Source: Oligoflexia bacterium (lineage in GTDB: Bacteria > Bdellovibrionota > UBA1018). From it: a DNA stretch of 64,000 nt. The stretch covers positions 104,376-168,375 of the forward strand of contig JARLHE010000006.1 of assembly GCA_031292385.1 (NCBI GenBank). The letters are read 5' to 3'. This document shows positions 36,932 to 46,237 of this stretch, piece by piece (within the stretch, counting starts at the first letter, position 1; every line of letters starts with the position of its first letter). The notes below the pieces were generated by a model, which saw only the letters and a list, made by a program, of their open reading frames with translations, had not been told where the DNA came from and ran no database searches. The position numbers were made by a program, and so were the translations under genes.

Positions 36932-37306
36932 CTACTGGACGATCGACGCCTTGAATTCGTCGCCGGCGGAAGTGATCGCGGTGACAAGCGCCGCGGGTGT
37001 CGTCGAGCCCTTCGCGTAAGTGACCTCGACGATGTTCTTCTTTTTATCCCAAGTGACGTTCGTGACGCCGTTCACTTTCTTCAGATTGGCGTTGATTGAT
37101 TTTTCGCAGCTCGAACAGTGCAAGCCTTCGATGTGGATCCGGGCCTTTTGACCGTCGGCGGTCGCGGCCGTATCCGCGTGGGCGGAGCTAACCGGCAACG
37201 AATCGACGCTCGCGCTATGAGCGGAGTGATCTTTATCGCAAGTGAAAGCGATAGCGGGAACAAACGACGCAACGGCAATAACAGAGGCTAAAATTTTAGT
37301 TTTCAT
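36932..37306 (-). CDS. Exported heavy-metal-associated (HMA) domain protein
   Basis: The ATG at 37306 gives 124 residues (TTG two codons earlier also open). A signal peptide, KILASVIAVASFVPAIAF, is followed by a His/Ser/Ala-rich linker (CDKDHSAHSASV) and an HMA fold: IHIEGLHCSSCEKSINANLKKVNGV with the CxxC that binds Cu+ or Zn2+. It resembles periplasmic MerP or CopP-like metallochaperones. It stands apart between two + strand genes and recX. Confidence 0.85.
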   Translation of the reverse strand: MKTKILASVIAVASFVPAIAFTCDKDHSAHSASVDSLPVSSAHADTAATADGQKARIHIEGLHCSSCEKSINANLKKVNGVTNVTWDKKKNIVEVTYAKGSTTPAALVTAITSAGDEFKASIVQ

Positions 37307-37332
37307 ATTCAATACAGTATCAGAGGCGCATT

Positions 37333-37794
37333 CTATTCTTCAAATATCTTCGCGATAACGGCGTGCGAAAATCCGCGGCGAGCCAAGGCCGCGATCGCTT
37401 TTGATTTTTGCTTTCGATCGCAATTCTTGCCGAGAGCGCTCGGGTACCGCTTTTCAGCCACTCTTCTTGCCAGCTCGAGTTCCGAGGCGACCGCTTCCGG
37501 TAAAACTTCCTGGAAAATTTCGGCCATAGTTCCGCGCCCGATATCCACGCCCTTTTGCCGAAGCTTCATCATCACGTAAGCGGGCCCTTTGTCCCGATGA
37601 GCCTGATGGCGGGCGATCACGCGGGCGTAACGCTCGTCGCTGATCATGCCTCGCTCGAGCAGATCGCTCACGATGCGCCTCGATTCGTCCGCTGATGCGC
37701 CTTTTTTCCGTAGATAAGCCCGCATTTCACCCGACCCGTACTCCCGCACGGAAAGCCGATGAAGCGCGAGGGCCGCAAAGTCAATCTCGCTCAT
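37333..37794 (-). CDS. recX: Regulatory protein RecX
   Basis: ATG at 37794 gives 153 residues; a longer frame to 37845 would overlap the neighbour's start. RecX caps RecA filaments and limits recombination. Features: ALHRLSVREYGSGEMRAYLRKKG, ERGMISDERYARVIARHQAHRDKGPAYVMMKLRQKGVD and the repeat of three-helix units. recA is not in the window. Confidence 0.88.
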   Translation of the reverse strand: MSEIDFAALALHRLSVREYGSGEMRAYLRKKGASADESRRIVSDLLERGMISDERYARVIARHQAHRDKGPAYVMMKLRQKGVDIGRGTMAEIFQEVLPEAVASELELARRVAEKRYPSALGKNCDRKQKSKAIAALARRGFSHAVIAKIFEE

Positions 37795-37850
37795 GACAAA
37801 AGACAGTATCAATGAGAAGCTTGAAAAACCATGGCTCGAGAGCAATTTTC

Positions 37851-38708
37851 ATGAAAGCCTTCGATAGGAAATTCGGAGCCGATTTCATTTCAGCTCTTCC
37901 GACCACGCCAGGCGTGTATTTCATCCACAGCGGAGACGGTCAGCTGATTTACATCGGCAAAGCCAAAAACCTGCGGCGGCGGCTCTCCCAATACCGAAAC
38001 GCCAAGCGCCGAAAAAAACACGCCAAAATGAAATCCATCATCGCCGACGCCGCGCGTATCGAGTTTCAGCTCTGTGAAAGCGATCTCGCCGCGTCCCTTC
38101 TGGAAACCGAGCTCATTCAAAAGCACCGGCCACGATGGAACGTCGAGGGCGCGTTTTTCTTTTTGTATCCTATGCTGGGCGTTCGACGGCAAAACGAAAT
38201 CACCTCGTTTTGCTACACGACCGAGCCAAACCGCTTTCCCGAGTTTCAATTTCACGGCGCGTACCGGTCGAGATTCCTCACGCGTGAGGCGTTTTTCGCG
38301 CTGATCGAGCTTCTGAGTTTTGTCGGGCATCGCATGCCCAAGCGAAAGAGGCCGACGGGACCGGCGCTCCCGAAATTTTCCTATCTCTACGAATTTCGAA
38401 GAATCGAGGCCGACTGGCTCGAGAAATGGTCCCGCCTACTTGCCGGCGAATCGATCGAAGCGGCGGAAGCCCTGGTGCTCGCGCTTGTCGAGAACGCGGG
38501 GGCTCGACGGTCTCCAGGCAAAATCCAAGAGCATTTGAACTCGATCCGAAGGTTTTGGCGACACGAGGCCTTGCCGCTTCGGCGGGCGATCGAAGCCACG
38601 AATTGCACGGAATTCCCAGTTCCCCAGACCTCCCGGGACAGCCTTTTCATTAAATCGCGCTGGCAAAGAAAGCTCACCGTCAATGAACGGATGGCGGCCT
38701 CGCGATGA
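37851..38708 (+). CDS. UvrC-type GIY-YIG nuclease protein, paralogue 2
   Basis: The ATG at 37851 gives 285 residues; an ATG at 37812 is upstream but overlaps recX. The GIY-YIG domain is TTPGVYFIHSGDGQLIYIGKAKNLRRRLSQY with Glu in SLLETELIQKHRPRWNVEG. The C-terminal ~185 residues parallel paralogue 1 (FQFHGAYRSRF, FFALIELLSFVG) but are diverged. It overlaps dtd by 4 bp, so it is translated with it. A repair-type incision role is likely. Confidence 0.75.
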   Translation: MKAFDRKFGADFISALPTTPGVYFIHSGDGQLIYIGKAKNLRRRLSQYRNAKRRKKHAKMKSIIADAARIEFQLCESDLAASLLETELIQKHRPRWNVEGAFFFLYPMLGVRRQNEITSFCYTTEPNRFPEFQFHGAYRSRFLTREAFFALIELLSFVGHRMPKRKRPTGPALPKFSYLYEFRRIEADWLEKWSRLLAGESIEAAEALVLALVENAGARRSPGKIQEHLNSIRRFWRHEALPLRRAIEATNCTEFPVPQTSRDSLFIKSRWQRKLTVNERMAASR

Positions 38709-39142
38709 GAGCGGTGATCCAGCGCGTGAACCAAGCCGAAGTCCATGTAAGCGGGCAACTAGTATCCTCGATCGGGCCCGGGATCGTGACCCTTTTGGGA
38801 GTCGCCCGCGGCGACACCGAAGCGAGCGCCCAGAAGCTGATCCGAAAAATCCTCGAGCTGCGGATTTTCGAGGACGAGCACGGCAAAATGAATCGCTCCT
38901 TACTGGACATCAATGGACAACATTTAATTATTTCCCAGTTCACGCTCTGCGCCGAAACTTCCTCGGGAAGACGGCCGTCCTTCATGAACGCCGAAAGCCC
39001 GGAGCTTGCAAAAAAACTATGGGAATACTCGATAAAAACCAGCCAGCTCGCGAAGGTAATGACAGTCGGAGGAATTTTTCAGGCTGACATGCAAGTCAAT
39101 TTGATCAACAATGGACCAGTAACCTTCGTATTAGAATCTTGA
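38705..39142 (+). CDS. dtd: D-aminoacyl-tRNA deacylase
   Basis: The protein is 145 residues and removes D-amino acids or glycine from tRNAs. Diagnostic motifs are ISQFTLCAETSSGRRPSF (the SQFT motif) and NNGPVTFVLES (the GP cis-proline motif). Start MRAVIQRVNQAEV is standard. It is coupled to the upstream GIY-YIG gene by a 4-bp overlap. Confidence 0.96.
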   Translation: MRAVIQRVNQAEVHVSGQLVSSIGPGIVTLLGVARGDTEASAQKLIRKILELRIFEDEHGKMNRSLLDINGQHLIISQFTLCAETSSGRRPSFMNAESPELAKKLWEYSIKTSQLAKVMTVGGIFQADMQVNLINNGPVTFVLES

Positions 39143-39158
39143 TAAATGGAGAATTAGA

Positions 39159-39569
39159 ATGCCAGCGCTCAGCGAGTTACGCTTCTTGGTTGTCGACGAC
39201 ATGTTAACGATGCGAAAAATCATTTCGCAATCGCTGCGCGGTTTGGGCGTTACGCAGATCCAGGAGGCCAACGACGGCACGACGGCCTGGGCCATTCTCG
39301 AAAAGGGGCTCGACTCCCCGACTGCCCCGAATTTCATCGTGAGCGACTGGAATATGCCCCAGATGACCGGTCTGGAGCTGCTCAAAAAATGCCGCGCGCA
39401 TGAAAAGCTCAAATCCATCGCTTTTCTGCTGGTTACCGCCGAAGCCGAGGCCGCCCAGGTCAAGGAAGCCATCCTGGCCGGGGTCGATAACTACGTGGTA
39501 AAACCCTTTACCCCCGCGGCCCTTCAAGAAAAGCTGAACGCGGTTATGGCTAAGCGCTTCCCAAAATAG
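39159..39569 (+). CDS. CheY-like single-domain response regulator
   Basis: The protein is 136 residues, only a receiver domain: LVVDDMLTMRKIISQSLRGLG (acidic pair), FIVSDWNMPQMTGLELL (phosphoacceptor Asp), LVTAEAEAAQVKEAILAGVDNYVVKPFTPAAL (Thr and Lys). No output domain is attached. The sequence around the Asp (SDWNMPQMTGLELL) is close to CheY, so flagellar-motor control is likely, but other phosphorelays are possible. GGAG precedes the start by 8 bp. Confidence 0.9.
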   Translation: MPALSELRFLVVDDMLTMRKIISQSLRGLGVTQIQEANDGTTAWAILEKGLDSPTAPNFIVSDWNMPQMTGLELLKKCRAHEKLKSIAFLLVTAEAEAAQVKEAILAGVDNYVVKPFTPAALQEKLNAVMAKRFPK

Positions 39570-39598
39570 CCGAGGCTGTGTTAGGAAGACCGTAATCC

Positions 39599-39639
39599 GG
39601 CGGATTTCAATCCGCCACCGAGTTCGAAAACACTCGGTG
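39599..39639 (+). other. Two adjacent hairpins before tRNA-Leu
   Basis: GGCGGAT (39599-39605) with ATCCGCC (39610-39616), and CACCGAGT (39616-39623) with ACTCGGTG (39632-39639), form two back-to-back perfect stems. They may end the response-regulator transcript or guide trimming of the tRNA 5' leader. Confidence 0.5.
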
Positions 39640-39646
39640 CTGAAGT

Positions 39647-39730
39647 GCCCAGGTGGTGGAATTGGTAGACACACTCGTTTCAGGGGCGAGCGCCAAAAGC
39701 ATGCTGGTTCGAGTCCAGTCCTGGGCACCA
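39647..39730 (+). tRNA. tRNA-Leu (anticodon CAG)
   Basis: An 84-nt class II tRNA with CCA encoded. The acceptor stem GCCCAGG pairs with CCTGGGC. The anticodon CAG is at 39681-39683 in stem CTCGT/GCGAG. A long variable arm follows, then the T arm with GGTTCGAGTCC. Confidence 0.96.
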
Positions 39731-39754
39731 AATTTTCACGTGAAGTGAAAATTT
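39730..39754 (+). terminator. Inverted repeat directly after tRNA-Leu
   Basis: AAATTTTCAC (39730-39739) and GTGAAAATTT (39745-39754) form a perfect 10-bp stem with a 5-nt loop, starting at the last base of the tRNA. It is likely the 3' end signal, or an integration footprint. Confidence 0.6.
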
Positions 39755-40512
39755 CCGAAGCGGCTCGGTCGCGGCGACGATCGGCGGTACAGTGAGCGGA
39801 AGCACCTCCAGCGGGACCATGGCGAAATTCGCCCCACGCGGTTCGTTCGACTCGATTCTGGAATTCCTCAGCCCGGATGCGTACGCATCGACCGCTTGCC
39901 CCACCTACAGCGCATCGCTTTTGGGCGCGGGAGAGCAAACTTACAATAACTGCAGCTTCTCCGGCTCGGAGGCGACGTGGAACGGCGGGCGTAACCGTCA
40001 ATCGCCTCGTCGCCAATGGCACAACCCGGACCGCGGCGTCCGGAGTCGTCGTGACCATCAATACCTCTGGATCTCCCTTGACCCCGTTCAACAGCAATAG
40101 CGCCCCCTCGGGCGGAAGCACCTGGACTCCCACAAGCCTAGCCATCAATGGGGTGAATCTCGCCGCCGCGACCTCCGATGGAACGGCGATCTTTAATCAC
40201 GTGATCACTACCAACTCGAATGATGGCGGCTTCGATCTGACGCTCTCGGGAAATACGGCGACCGGAAGGGTCATCGTTTACCATCAGCTCGCCCACGTCA
40301 AAGCGACCTCGACGATCAATGTAACTTTCAGCTCGGGATGCTGCTTGCCCACGAGCGGATTGATCACCACCCAATTCGACACCAGTGATGCGAGAGCACT
40401 CGCTAAATATAACGGCGCAACCGAAAACCTGTCTTTCACGGGTTGCGGAACCGCGACTTACACAGGCCCTGAAGGAAACACCGGCAACGTGACCCTCAGC
40501 CACTGCATTTGA
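39744..40512 (+). pseudogene. Broken gene for a Thr/Ser-rich secreted beta protein
   Basis: Two successive frames join into one product. Up to ~39985 the frame with SGTMAKFAPRGSFDSILEFL and TYNNCSFSGSEATWNGG is open; then the +1-shifted frame continues VTVNRLVANGTTRTAASGVVVTI, ... NDGGFDLTLSG, ..., SFTGCGTATYTGPEGNTG to the stop. A single lost or gained base near 39985-39995 (in ggcgggcg) breaks it. No start codon, ribosome site or signal peptide is found at the 5' end, which begins right behind tRNA-Leu. The content (Asn/Thr/Gly-rich, paired Cys) suggests a surface or secreted protein. A sequencing error could explain the shift but not the missing 5' end. Confidence 0.65.
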
Positions 40513-40557
40513 AACCCACCCCGAACAAGCGGTGCCGGGCCCGCCCCTGGCACCGCC

Positions 40558-41514
40558 CTATTTCTCGAAAATAAAGCTGAAAAAATGAAAAGAGCCCTGG
40601 AACTCCTTATAGCTCTTCGACCAGGGAGCAAAAATCCAGGCCTGGGTTTTTTTGGCGGCCCGAACCAGAAAGAGCACGCTAAGCCCTCCCTGGAAGGTCT
40701 GAAAAATTCCGAGACCGTGCTTCATCGAATACTCGGCGTTCTGATAATCGCGCGTGAAATGATATTGAACGTCCTTTCTCGAAAGCGATCCGAAATGGTC
40801 GCAAACCGAGATCGCGAAAAAATCAGGATGATTGATGAACTCGAGTTCCACCGACTCCTGGCCAACCAGAGCATGATCTTCGTTCTCGAGCGTCGAGGCA
40901 TCCGCCCGATAAGCGCGACCCGATGAGTCGCGGGGAGCGCGGTAAAGGGCGTTCATCAGGAGCTCGTCGGTCCCTTTCGCCACCTTCTTGCAGATTCGGT
41001 CCGGAACCTCTTTTTTTTCCAGAATGTTCTCAATCGCCTGAATGGCGGCCTTTCTCTGGTTCGTGCTCTTCAGCTCGATCTTCTTAACGCTCGCGCCATC
41101 CGCAAGGGCAGCATAAATTTCCGCGATCTTCGTATTGTAACAGGCGAATATCAGGCGGGCGATCGTCCGGGGGAAATTCTCGTCCTCGGTCCTAAGAAAA
41201 AAATGGCCGAAGACGTTCGAGCCCACCAACGCGGAACCCGTCACGATCTGCTTTGAACTGAACAGGAAAACCTGCTCTGGCGCGAGATATTGCGCGATCA
41301 ATCTCGTCTGAGTGGAAGCTTCATCCTGCCCCTGGCCATCGATGCTCCAAAGAAGAACCGTTTGAAGGCTGGAGGCGAAAAGATTGGTCAGCTCCTTCAA
41401 GCTCGCGCAGCTCGCAACCTCGACCCGGGCCTTCGCGGAGCAAATCTCCGCGACCTTTTTCCCCAGTTCGTGATCACCGGGTTGATCCGAAAATACGACA
41501 AGTCTCAACGGCAT
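40558..41514 (-). CDS. GHKL-ATPase domain protein with receiver-like N-terminus, paralogue 2
   Basis: The protein is 318 residues. It has the same plan as 30731-31711: a receiver-like N-terminal half (LRLVVFSDQPGDHELGKK, TVLLWSIDGQG, QVFLFSSKQIV) and a C-terminal GHKL ATPase with N box GTDELLMNALYRAP, then ISVCDHFGSLSRKD and KHGLGIFQTFQGG. The ATP-box Gly residues are present in reduced form. It is last in a leftward group after sdhCAB and a membrane protein (14-bp gap). Its function is unknown; two copies within 10 kb point to a lineage-specific regulatory family. Confidence 0.7.
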   Translation of the reverse strand: MPLRLVVFSDQPGDHELGKKVAEICSAKARVEVASCASLKELTNLFASSLQTVLLWSIDGQGQDEASTQTRLIAQYLAPEQVFLFSSKQIVTGSALVGSNVFGHFFLRTEDENFPRTIARLIFACYNTKIAEIYAALADGASVKKIELKSTNQRKAAIQAIENILEKKEVPDRICKKVAKGTDELLMNALYRAPRDSSGRAYRADASTLENEDHALVGQESVELEFINHPDFFAISVCDHFGSLSRKDVQYHFTRDYQNAEYSMKHGLGIFQTFQGGLSVLFLVRAAKKTQAWIFAPWSKSYKEFQGSFHFFSFIFEK

Positions 41515-41528
41515 TCATTGAGTTTGAA

Positions 41529-42146
41529 TTAAATCGTACTGCCGGTCAACGCACGAGTCTGGATGCGGATCTCGAGTTCCAGAAAGCCGACGGTATCGCG
41601 ATCGGCATAAAGGCTTTCCCAGAAGCGGACATCATCCGCTCCCAATTTGCCTTGAGCTCGCATCGCGAAAAGGCATTGATCCACGGCAAAAAAGGAAAGC
41701 CGCCGGGACACCGCCGACCAGGGAAGCGAAGAAAGCTCGGCCCGCAGCGCTCCCAAATTCTGGATGAGCTGTTGGCGCTGTTCGTCGGTCACGTCCTGCC
41801 GAAACTCTGACCGAAGCGTCTCGGAATTGAGGCTATCGGCTAGTTCCCGGTCTGACCGGTCAACCCACTGGTTTATCGAATCGATCGACGACACAAGCGA
41901 GACGCCCAGGAACACCAAGGAAGCGACCGCGATCACCCGGGACGCCCGGCTCTTGGGATGCCGCAAGAAATAAGCAGCCGACGCCAATGGCCCGGTGATC
42001 ACGATCGCGATGATCCAGATCGCGCGAAGGATCGATGGCAAAGGCTTGTTTTTCGCGCAGCTATAAATCGCCGCGATCGGATAGATCAGAAGAAAATACA
42101 GGGACCCAACGAGCGCGATAAGGCCCAAGCCCCAGCTTAATGCCAC
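41529..42146 (-). CDS. Uncharacterised membrane protein
   Basis: The protein is 205 residues with three predicted membrane helices (WGLGLIALVGSLYFLLIYPIA, ILRAIWIIAIVITGPLASAAYF, VIAVASLVFLGVSLVSSI), then a ~110-residue soluble helical C-terminal part with no recognised domain. Its start is 3 bp after the sdhB stop, so it is almost certainly translated with the sdh genes. A role in the complex or an unrelated regulator cannot be decided. Confidence 0.6.
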   Translation of the reverse strand: MALSWGLGLIALVGSLYFLLIYPIAAIYSCAKNKPLPSILRAIWIIAIVITGPLASAAYFLRHPKSRASRVIAVASLVFLGVSLVSSIDSINQWVDRSDRELADSLNSETLRSEFRQDVTDEQRQQLIQNLGALRAELSSLPWSAVSRRLSFFAVDQCLFAMRAQGKLGADDVRFWESLYADRDTVGFLELEIRIQTRALTGSTI

Positions 42147-42149
42147 GAT

Positions 42150-42905
42150 TTAGGACTCGTCTCCGCGCAAAAGAGCGGCTGCGTATTCACGCTTCATCGT
42201 CGCGATATTGTCGATCGAGATTTCCTTAGGGCATGCGGCGCGACATTCGCCGATGTTCGTGCAGTTGCCGAACCCTTCGGCATCCATTTGACGAACCATG
42301 CGGAAAACGCGACGACCGCGCTCGACCTGGCCCTGCGGCAGAACGGCGAGCTGGGAAATTTTAGCGGCCGTGAAGAGCGATGCCGATGCGTTCGGGCAAG
42401 CCGCGACGCAAGCGCCGCAACCGATACAGGTCGCCGATTCCATCGCGCTGTCGGCGACCGGCTTGGAAATCAAAATGGCGTTGCCGTCGGGATGCGGGCC
42501 CGACTTAGCCGAGGTATAGCCCCCCGCCGCAATGATTCGGTCAAACGCCGTGCGATCCACGCAAAGATCGCGAAGCACCGGAAAAGCCTTAGCTCTCCAA
42601 GGCTCGATCACGATCGTATCGCCGTCCTGGAAATGGCGCATGTAAAGCTCGCAGGTCGTAGTCGCCATTTCTTTGCCATGCGCCTGGCCATTGATGACCA
42701 GCCCGCACGAGCCGCAAATCCCTTCGCGACAGTCGCTGTCGAATTCTACGGGAGCCTCGCCTTTTTTGATGAGTTGTTCGTTCAAGAGATCGAGCATTTC
42801 CAGGAACGACATGTCCGGAGTGATTCCCGAAAGCTGATAAGTCGCGAAACGACCCGAGTCTTGAGAGTTCTTTTGCCGCCAGATTTCCAGGTTGAGCGTC
42901 ATCAT
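42150..42905 (-). CDS. sdhB: Succinate dehydrogenase/fumarate reductase iron-sulfur subunit
   Basis: Start at 42905 gives 251 residues; a longer frame in the upstream gene is not coding. It carries the electrons from SdhA to the quinone through three clusters: the 2Fe-2S motif [10 protein letters not shown] with its later Cys (ATTTCELY), [12 protein letters not shown] and [12 protein letters not shown]. It is the third gene of a type-B sdhCAB operon, 16 bp after sdhA. Confidence 0.95.
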   Translation of the reverse strand: MMTLNLEIWRQKNSQDSGRFATYQLSGITPDMSFLEMLDLLNEQLIKKGEAPVEFDSDCREGICGSCGLVINGQAHGKEMATTTCELYMRHFQDGDTIVIEPWRAKAFPVLRDLCVDRTAFDRIIAAGGYTSAKSGPHPDGNAILISKPVADSAMESATCIGCGACVAACPNASASLFTAAKISQLAVLPQGQVERGRRVFRMVRQMDAEGFGNCTNIGECRAACPKEISIDNIATMKREYAAALLRGDES

Positions 42906-42921
42906 AATCTTTTCTCTGTCC

Positions 42922-44844
42922 TCACTTGTAGCTGCGCTGAGCCAGATGAATGTTTTCGAAGGCCAGGGGCTCGACGTGACGGACCTCCTCCTGGTTCTCG
43001 CCCTTCCACTCCCAAGCCGCGACATGGCAGAACTTGTCGTCGTTTCTAAGCGCCTCGCCTTCCGGCGTCTGATACTCTTCGCGGAAGTGGCCACCGCAGG
43101 ACTCTTCGCGAATGAGCGCGTCTTTTGCCATGAGCTCGCCCAGCTGGAGGAAGTCCTCCACGCGGCCGGCGACTTCTAGATTTTTATTGATGCCATCGGT
43201 ATCGGCCGGAATTCGGAGATTTTCCTTAAATTCCTCGCGAAGCTTACGAATCATGTCGACCGCCGACTTCAGCCCTTTTTCATTGCGGGCCATTCCGACA
43301 TGCTCCCACATGACGTGTCCCAGCTCCCGATAGATTTCGAGCGCGGTTTTCTGGCCCTTTTTGCCCGTGGCGACGAGCCGATCGATCGATGCGCGCACGC
43401 CCGCCTCGGCTTCCGCGAAGGCCGGGTGCTGCGTATCGACCTTAGACAGAGTGGTCGAAGCGATATAATGACCGAGCGTGTACGGAATCACGAAATAACC
43501 GTCGCACAACCCCTGCATCAACGCCGAGGCGCCGAGACGATTCGCTCCGTGATCCGAGAAATTGGCTTCACCCAGGACGTGCAAGCCCGGAATGTTCGAC
43601 ATCAAGTTGTAATCGACCCAAAGCCCGCCCATCGTGTAGTGGACGGCCGGAAAGATGCGCATCGGGACCTTCCAGGGGCTTTCGTCGGTGATCTTTTCGT
43701 ACATATCGAAAAGATTTCCGTACTTGTCGCTGATGACCTTGTGGCCGTCGCGGGTGATCGCGTCTTTGAAGTCGAGATAAACAGCGAGTCCGCTCGCGCC
43801 GACCCCCAAGCCCTTATCGCAGGCTTCCTTGGCGTTTCTCGAAGCGACGTCACGTGGAACGAGGTTGCCGAAGCTCGGATACTTGCGCTCCAAGAAGTAG
43901 TCGCGCTTGTCGTCCGGAATAGTGCTCGGATCCTTTTTGCGATCCACCGGATCCTTGGGCACCCAGACGCGACCGTCGTTTCGCAAGCTTTCGGACATCA
44001 ACGTCAGCTTGGATTGGTGGTCGCCCGAAACCGGGATACAAGTCGGATGAATCTGCGTGAAGCAAGGGTTCGCGAATGCCGCGCCCTTCTTGTGCGCACG
44101 CCAGATCGCGGTCGCATTCGAGTTGAATGCGTTGGTCGAAAGAAAAAACACGCGTCCGTAACCGCCGGTCGCGAGCAAAACGGAATCGCCCGCGTAGCGC
44201 TCGATAGCGCCCGTGGTTAAGTTGCGGCAGATAATTCCCCGGGCCTTGCCGTCGACCAGAACGAGATCAAGCATTTCGCGACGGTCGAATACCTGAACCT
44301 TGCCCGCGTCGACTTGCCGCATGAGCGCTTGATACGCTCCGAGCAAGAGCTGTTGACCGGTTTGGCCGCGGGCGTAAAACGTGCGTGAAACCTGCGTACC
44401 GCCGAAGGAGCGGTTCGCGAGCTCGCCGCTGTACTCGCGAGCGAACGGAACCCCTTGGGCCACACATTGATCGATAATGTTCGGGCTCATCTGCGCGAGA
44501 CGATAAACATTGGCCTCGCGGGAGCGGAAATCGCCGCCTTTTACGGTGTCGTAAAATAGGCGATAAACGCTGTCGCCGTCGTTAGGGTAATTTTTGGCGG
44601 CATTGATTCCGCCCTGAGCGGCGATGCTATGCGCCCGGCGGGGAGAATCCTGAATGCAGAAAACCTGGACCTTATAGCCGAGCTCGGCAAGGGATGCGGC
44701 GGCGGAGGCGCCCGCAAGACCGGTGCCTACGACCAAAACCGTGTGCTTTCTTTTGTTGGTGGGATTCACCAACTTGATATCGCCCTTATGCTTGGACCAT
44801 TTTTCTTCCAACGGACCCGAAGGAATTTTCGCATCAAGATTCAT
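42922..44844 (-). CDS. sdhA: Succinate dehydrogenase flavoprotein subunit
   Basis: The protein is 640 residues. It oxidises succinate to fumarate with covalently bound FAD. The FAD-binding [17 protein letters not shown] and the flavin His in [12 protein letters not shown] are clear; [23 protein letters not shown] and [45 protein letters not shown] are active-site and C-terminal blocks. The long size and the sdhC type fit the B-type (Bacteroidetes, delta/epsilonproteobacteria) complex. Confidence 0.97.
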   Translation of the reverse strand: MNLDAKIPSGPLEEKWSKHKGDIKLVNPTNKRKHTVLVVGTGLAGASAAASLAELGYKVQVFCIQDSPRRAHSIAAQGGINAAKNYPNDGDSVYRLFYDTVKGGDFRSREANVYRLAQMSPNIIDQCVAQGVPFAREYSGELANRSFGGTQVSRTFYARGQTGQQLLLGAYQALMRQVDAGKVQVFDRREMLDLVLVDGKARGIICRNLTTGAIERYAGDSVLLATGGYGRVFFLSTNAFNSNATAIWRAHKKGAAFANPCFTQIHPTCIPVSGDHQSKLTLMSESLRNDGRVWVPKDPVDRKKDPSTIPDDKRDYFLERKYPSFGNLVPRDVASRNAKEACDKGLGVGASGLAVYLDFKDAITRDGHKVISDKYGNLFDMYEKITDESPWKVPMRIFPAVHYTMGGLWVDYNLMSNIPGLHVLGEANFSDHGANRLGASALMQGLCDGYFVIPYTLGHYIASTTLSKVDTQHPAFAEAEAGVRASIDRLVATGKKGQKTALEIYRELGHVMWEHVGMARNEKGLKSAVDMIRKLREEFKENLRIPADTDGINKNLEVAGRVEDFLQLGELMAKDALIREESCGGHFREEYQTPEGEALRNDDKFCHVAAWEWKGENQEEVRHVEPLAFENIHLAQRSYK

Positions 44845-44856
44845 TGTAGTCGCTCC

Positions 44857-45522
44857 TCAGAAGGCGAAATAAATATAAACCGGAATAAAAAGGAAACCCA
44901 CGGTCAGGGCCGCCGCGAGCAAGCCCCCGAAAATCCGCAGCTTCACTGTGGTATTGTGGCGCGTCAGGCCCGCCGATTGGAACGCGCTCCAAAAGCCATG
45001 ACGCAGGTGCAGTCCCAGAAAAAGCATCGCGGCGACATAGACCGCGACCCAAGCCGGATTCTTGAAAGTTTCAACGATCAGGCGATGAAGATCCCGCGCC
45101 TGCTCGCCGTGCATAGTCGTGACATAGCCCGCCTCGATCGCGGGGCCGAACCGAAACTGCCAGACATGCAAAAGCACGAAAGCAAGCAAGATTGATCCCG
45201 AAATCGCCATATTGCGCGACGAGATATTGCTCGGCGTCTCGCCGCCTTTGGAGCGCCAAACGCGGTATCCCTTGGGACGGGCGCTCAAGCTCGTTTTTTT
45301 AGCCGTCAAACCATAGACAATATGGGTCAAAAAAATCGCGACCAGGCCGACTTCCGCGACCAGAAGCAGCGATCCAAAGCTGTGCAGCTTGAAGGCATAC
45401 GCATTGAAAGGTTCGTCTGTATGGCTATAGAGAGTCAAATTTCCCAACAAATGAGTAATGACAAAACCTACAAGCGCCAAACCGGACAGCGCCATAATGA
45501 ATTTCTTTGCAACGGTAGTCAT
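44857..45522 (-). CDS. sdhC: Succinate dehydrogenase cytochrome b558 subunit
   Basis: ATG at 45522 gives 221 residues; a GTG five codons earlier is also open. It has five membrane helices and the conserved heme-ligand His residues in GFVITHLLGNL, FKLHSFGSLLL, FLTHIVYGL, LLHVWQFRFG and GLHLRHGFWSAFQ. This single-subunit di-heme anchor is typical of type-B complexes. It heads the sdhCAB operon. Confidence 0.93.
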   Translation of the reverse strand: MTTVAKKFIMALSGLALVGFVITHLLGNLTLYSHTDEPFNAYAFKLHSFGSLLLVAEVGLVAIFLTHIVYGLTAKKTSLSARPKGYRVWRSKGGETPSNISSRNMAISGSILLAFVLLHVWQFRFGPAIEAGYVTTMHGEQARDLHRLIVETFKNPAWVAVYVAAMLFLGLHLRHGFWSAFQSAGLTRHNTTVKLRIFGGLLAAALTVGFLFIPVYIYFAF

Positions 45523-45633
45523 GAGTCGAAGGTCCACCTCTTGAGTTCGCTTATGCTAGTTCGCTTGTACTCGCGCTTTCGCGAAATCAGATCTATATTA
45601 AGTTTCAGTCAACATACCAGAAGGAGCCCTTTT

Positions 45634-46188
45634 ATGCTACGTCGTCGAATTTTATTCATCGCAACCGCATCGATTTCAGCCTGCATCGCCATTGGCGCAA
45701 CGTCTTGCACGAAGTCTGAGACGCCCCAAGCCCCAACGACGTCTCCGGCTCAACCCGCCGCTCAAACCTCAGTCGCTCAAACAGCCGCTGCCGCACAGCA
45801 TGCCGCACCCGGAAAGGTGGAGCAGGAAATCACGATCAGCCCGGATGGAGATAACCTCTACTGGGCAACCAAGAAATTGGAAGTCAAAGCCGGCTCAACC
45901 GTGAAGCTCACGCTGAAGAACACGGCCTCGACCACGGCTGGCATGCCGCACAATTGGGTTTTGACGAAGCCCGGAACCGACCAACAGGTCGCCACAGACG
46001 GAATGCAGGCCGGCGAAGACCATAACTGGGTCGCTGAAGGACCGAACGTCATCGCCCATACCGCCCTGGCTAAACCCGGAACCGAAGCATCCGTCACTTT
46101 CGTAGCGCCCCCGGCAGGTGAGTACACCTACATCTGCACCTATCCGGGCCATGCAACGACGATGAACGGCAAACTCATCTCGAAGTAA
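45634..46188 (+). CDS. Cupredoxin (azurin-like) electron carrier, exported
   Basis: ATG at 45634 has AAGGAG upstream and gives 184 residues. A signal sequence with a lipobox-like end (IGATSC) and an Ala/Gln/Pro/Thr-rich linker (~residues 28-60) precede a plastocyanin-like fold. Copper ligands are seen: His in GMPHNWVL, then Cys, His and Met in CTYPGHATTM. It should carry electrons in the periplasm. Next to heme A synthase it may supply a cytochrome oxidase. Confidence 0.87.
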   Translation: MLRRRILFIATASISACIAIGATSCTKSETPQAPTTSPAQPAAQTSVAQTAAAAQHAAPGKVEQEITISPDGDNLYWATKKLEVKAGSTVKLTLKNTASTTAGMPHNWVLTKPGTDQQVATDGMQAGEDHNWVAEGPNVIAHTALAKPGTEASVTFVAPPAGEYTYICTYPGHATTMNGKLISK

Positions 46189-46237
46189 CTTGATCTTCTT
46201 GATTGGCGCCGGTCAATCCAGTATAGAATTGGAACAT

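Noticed and set aside
42906-43094. N-terminal extension of sdhB
   Set aside because: It overlaps the end of sdhA in another frame and no homologue has it; MMTLNLEIW at 42905 fits the family.
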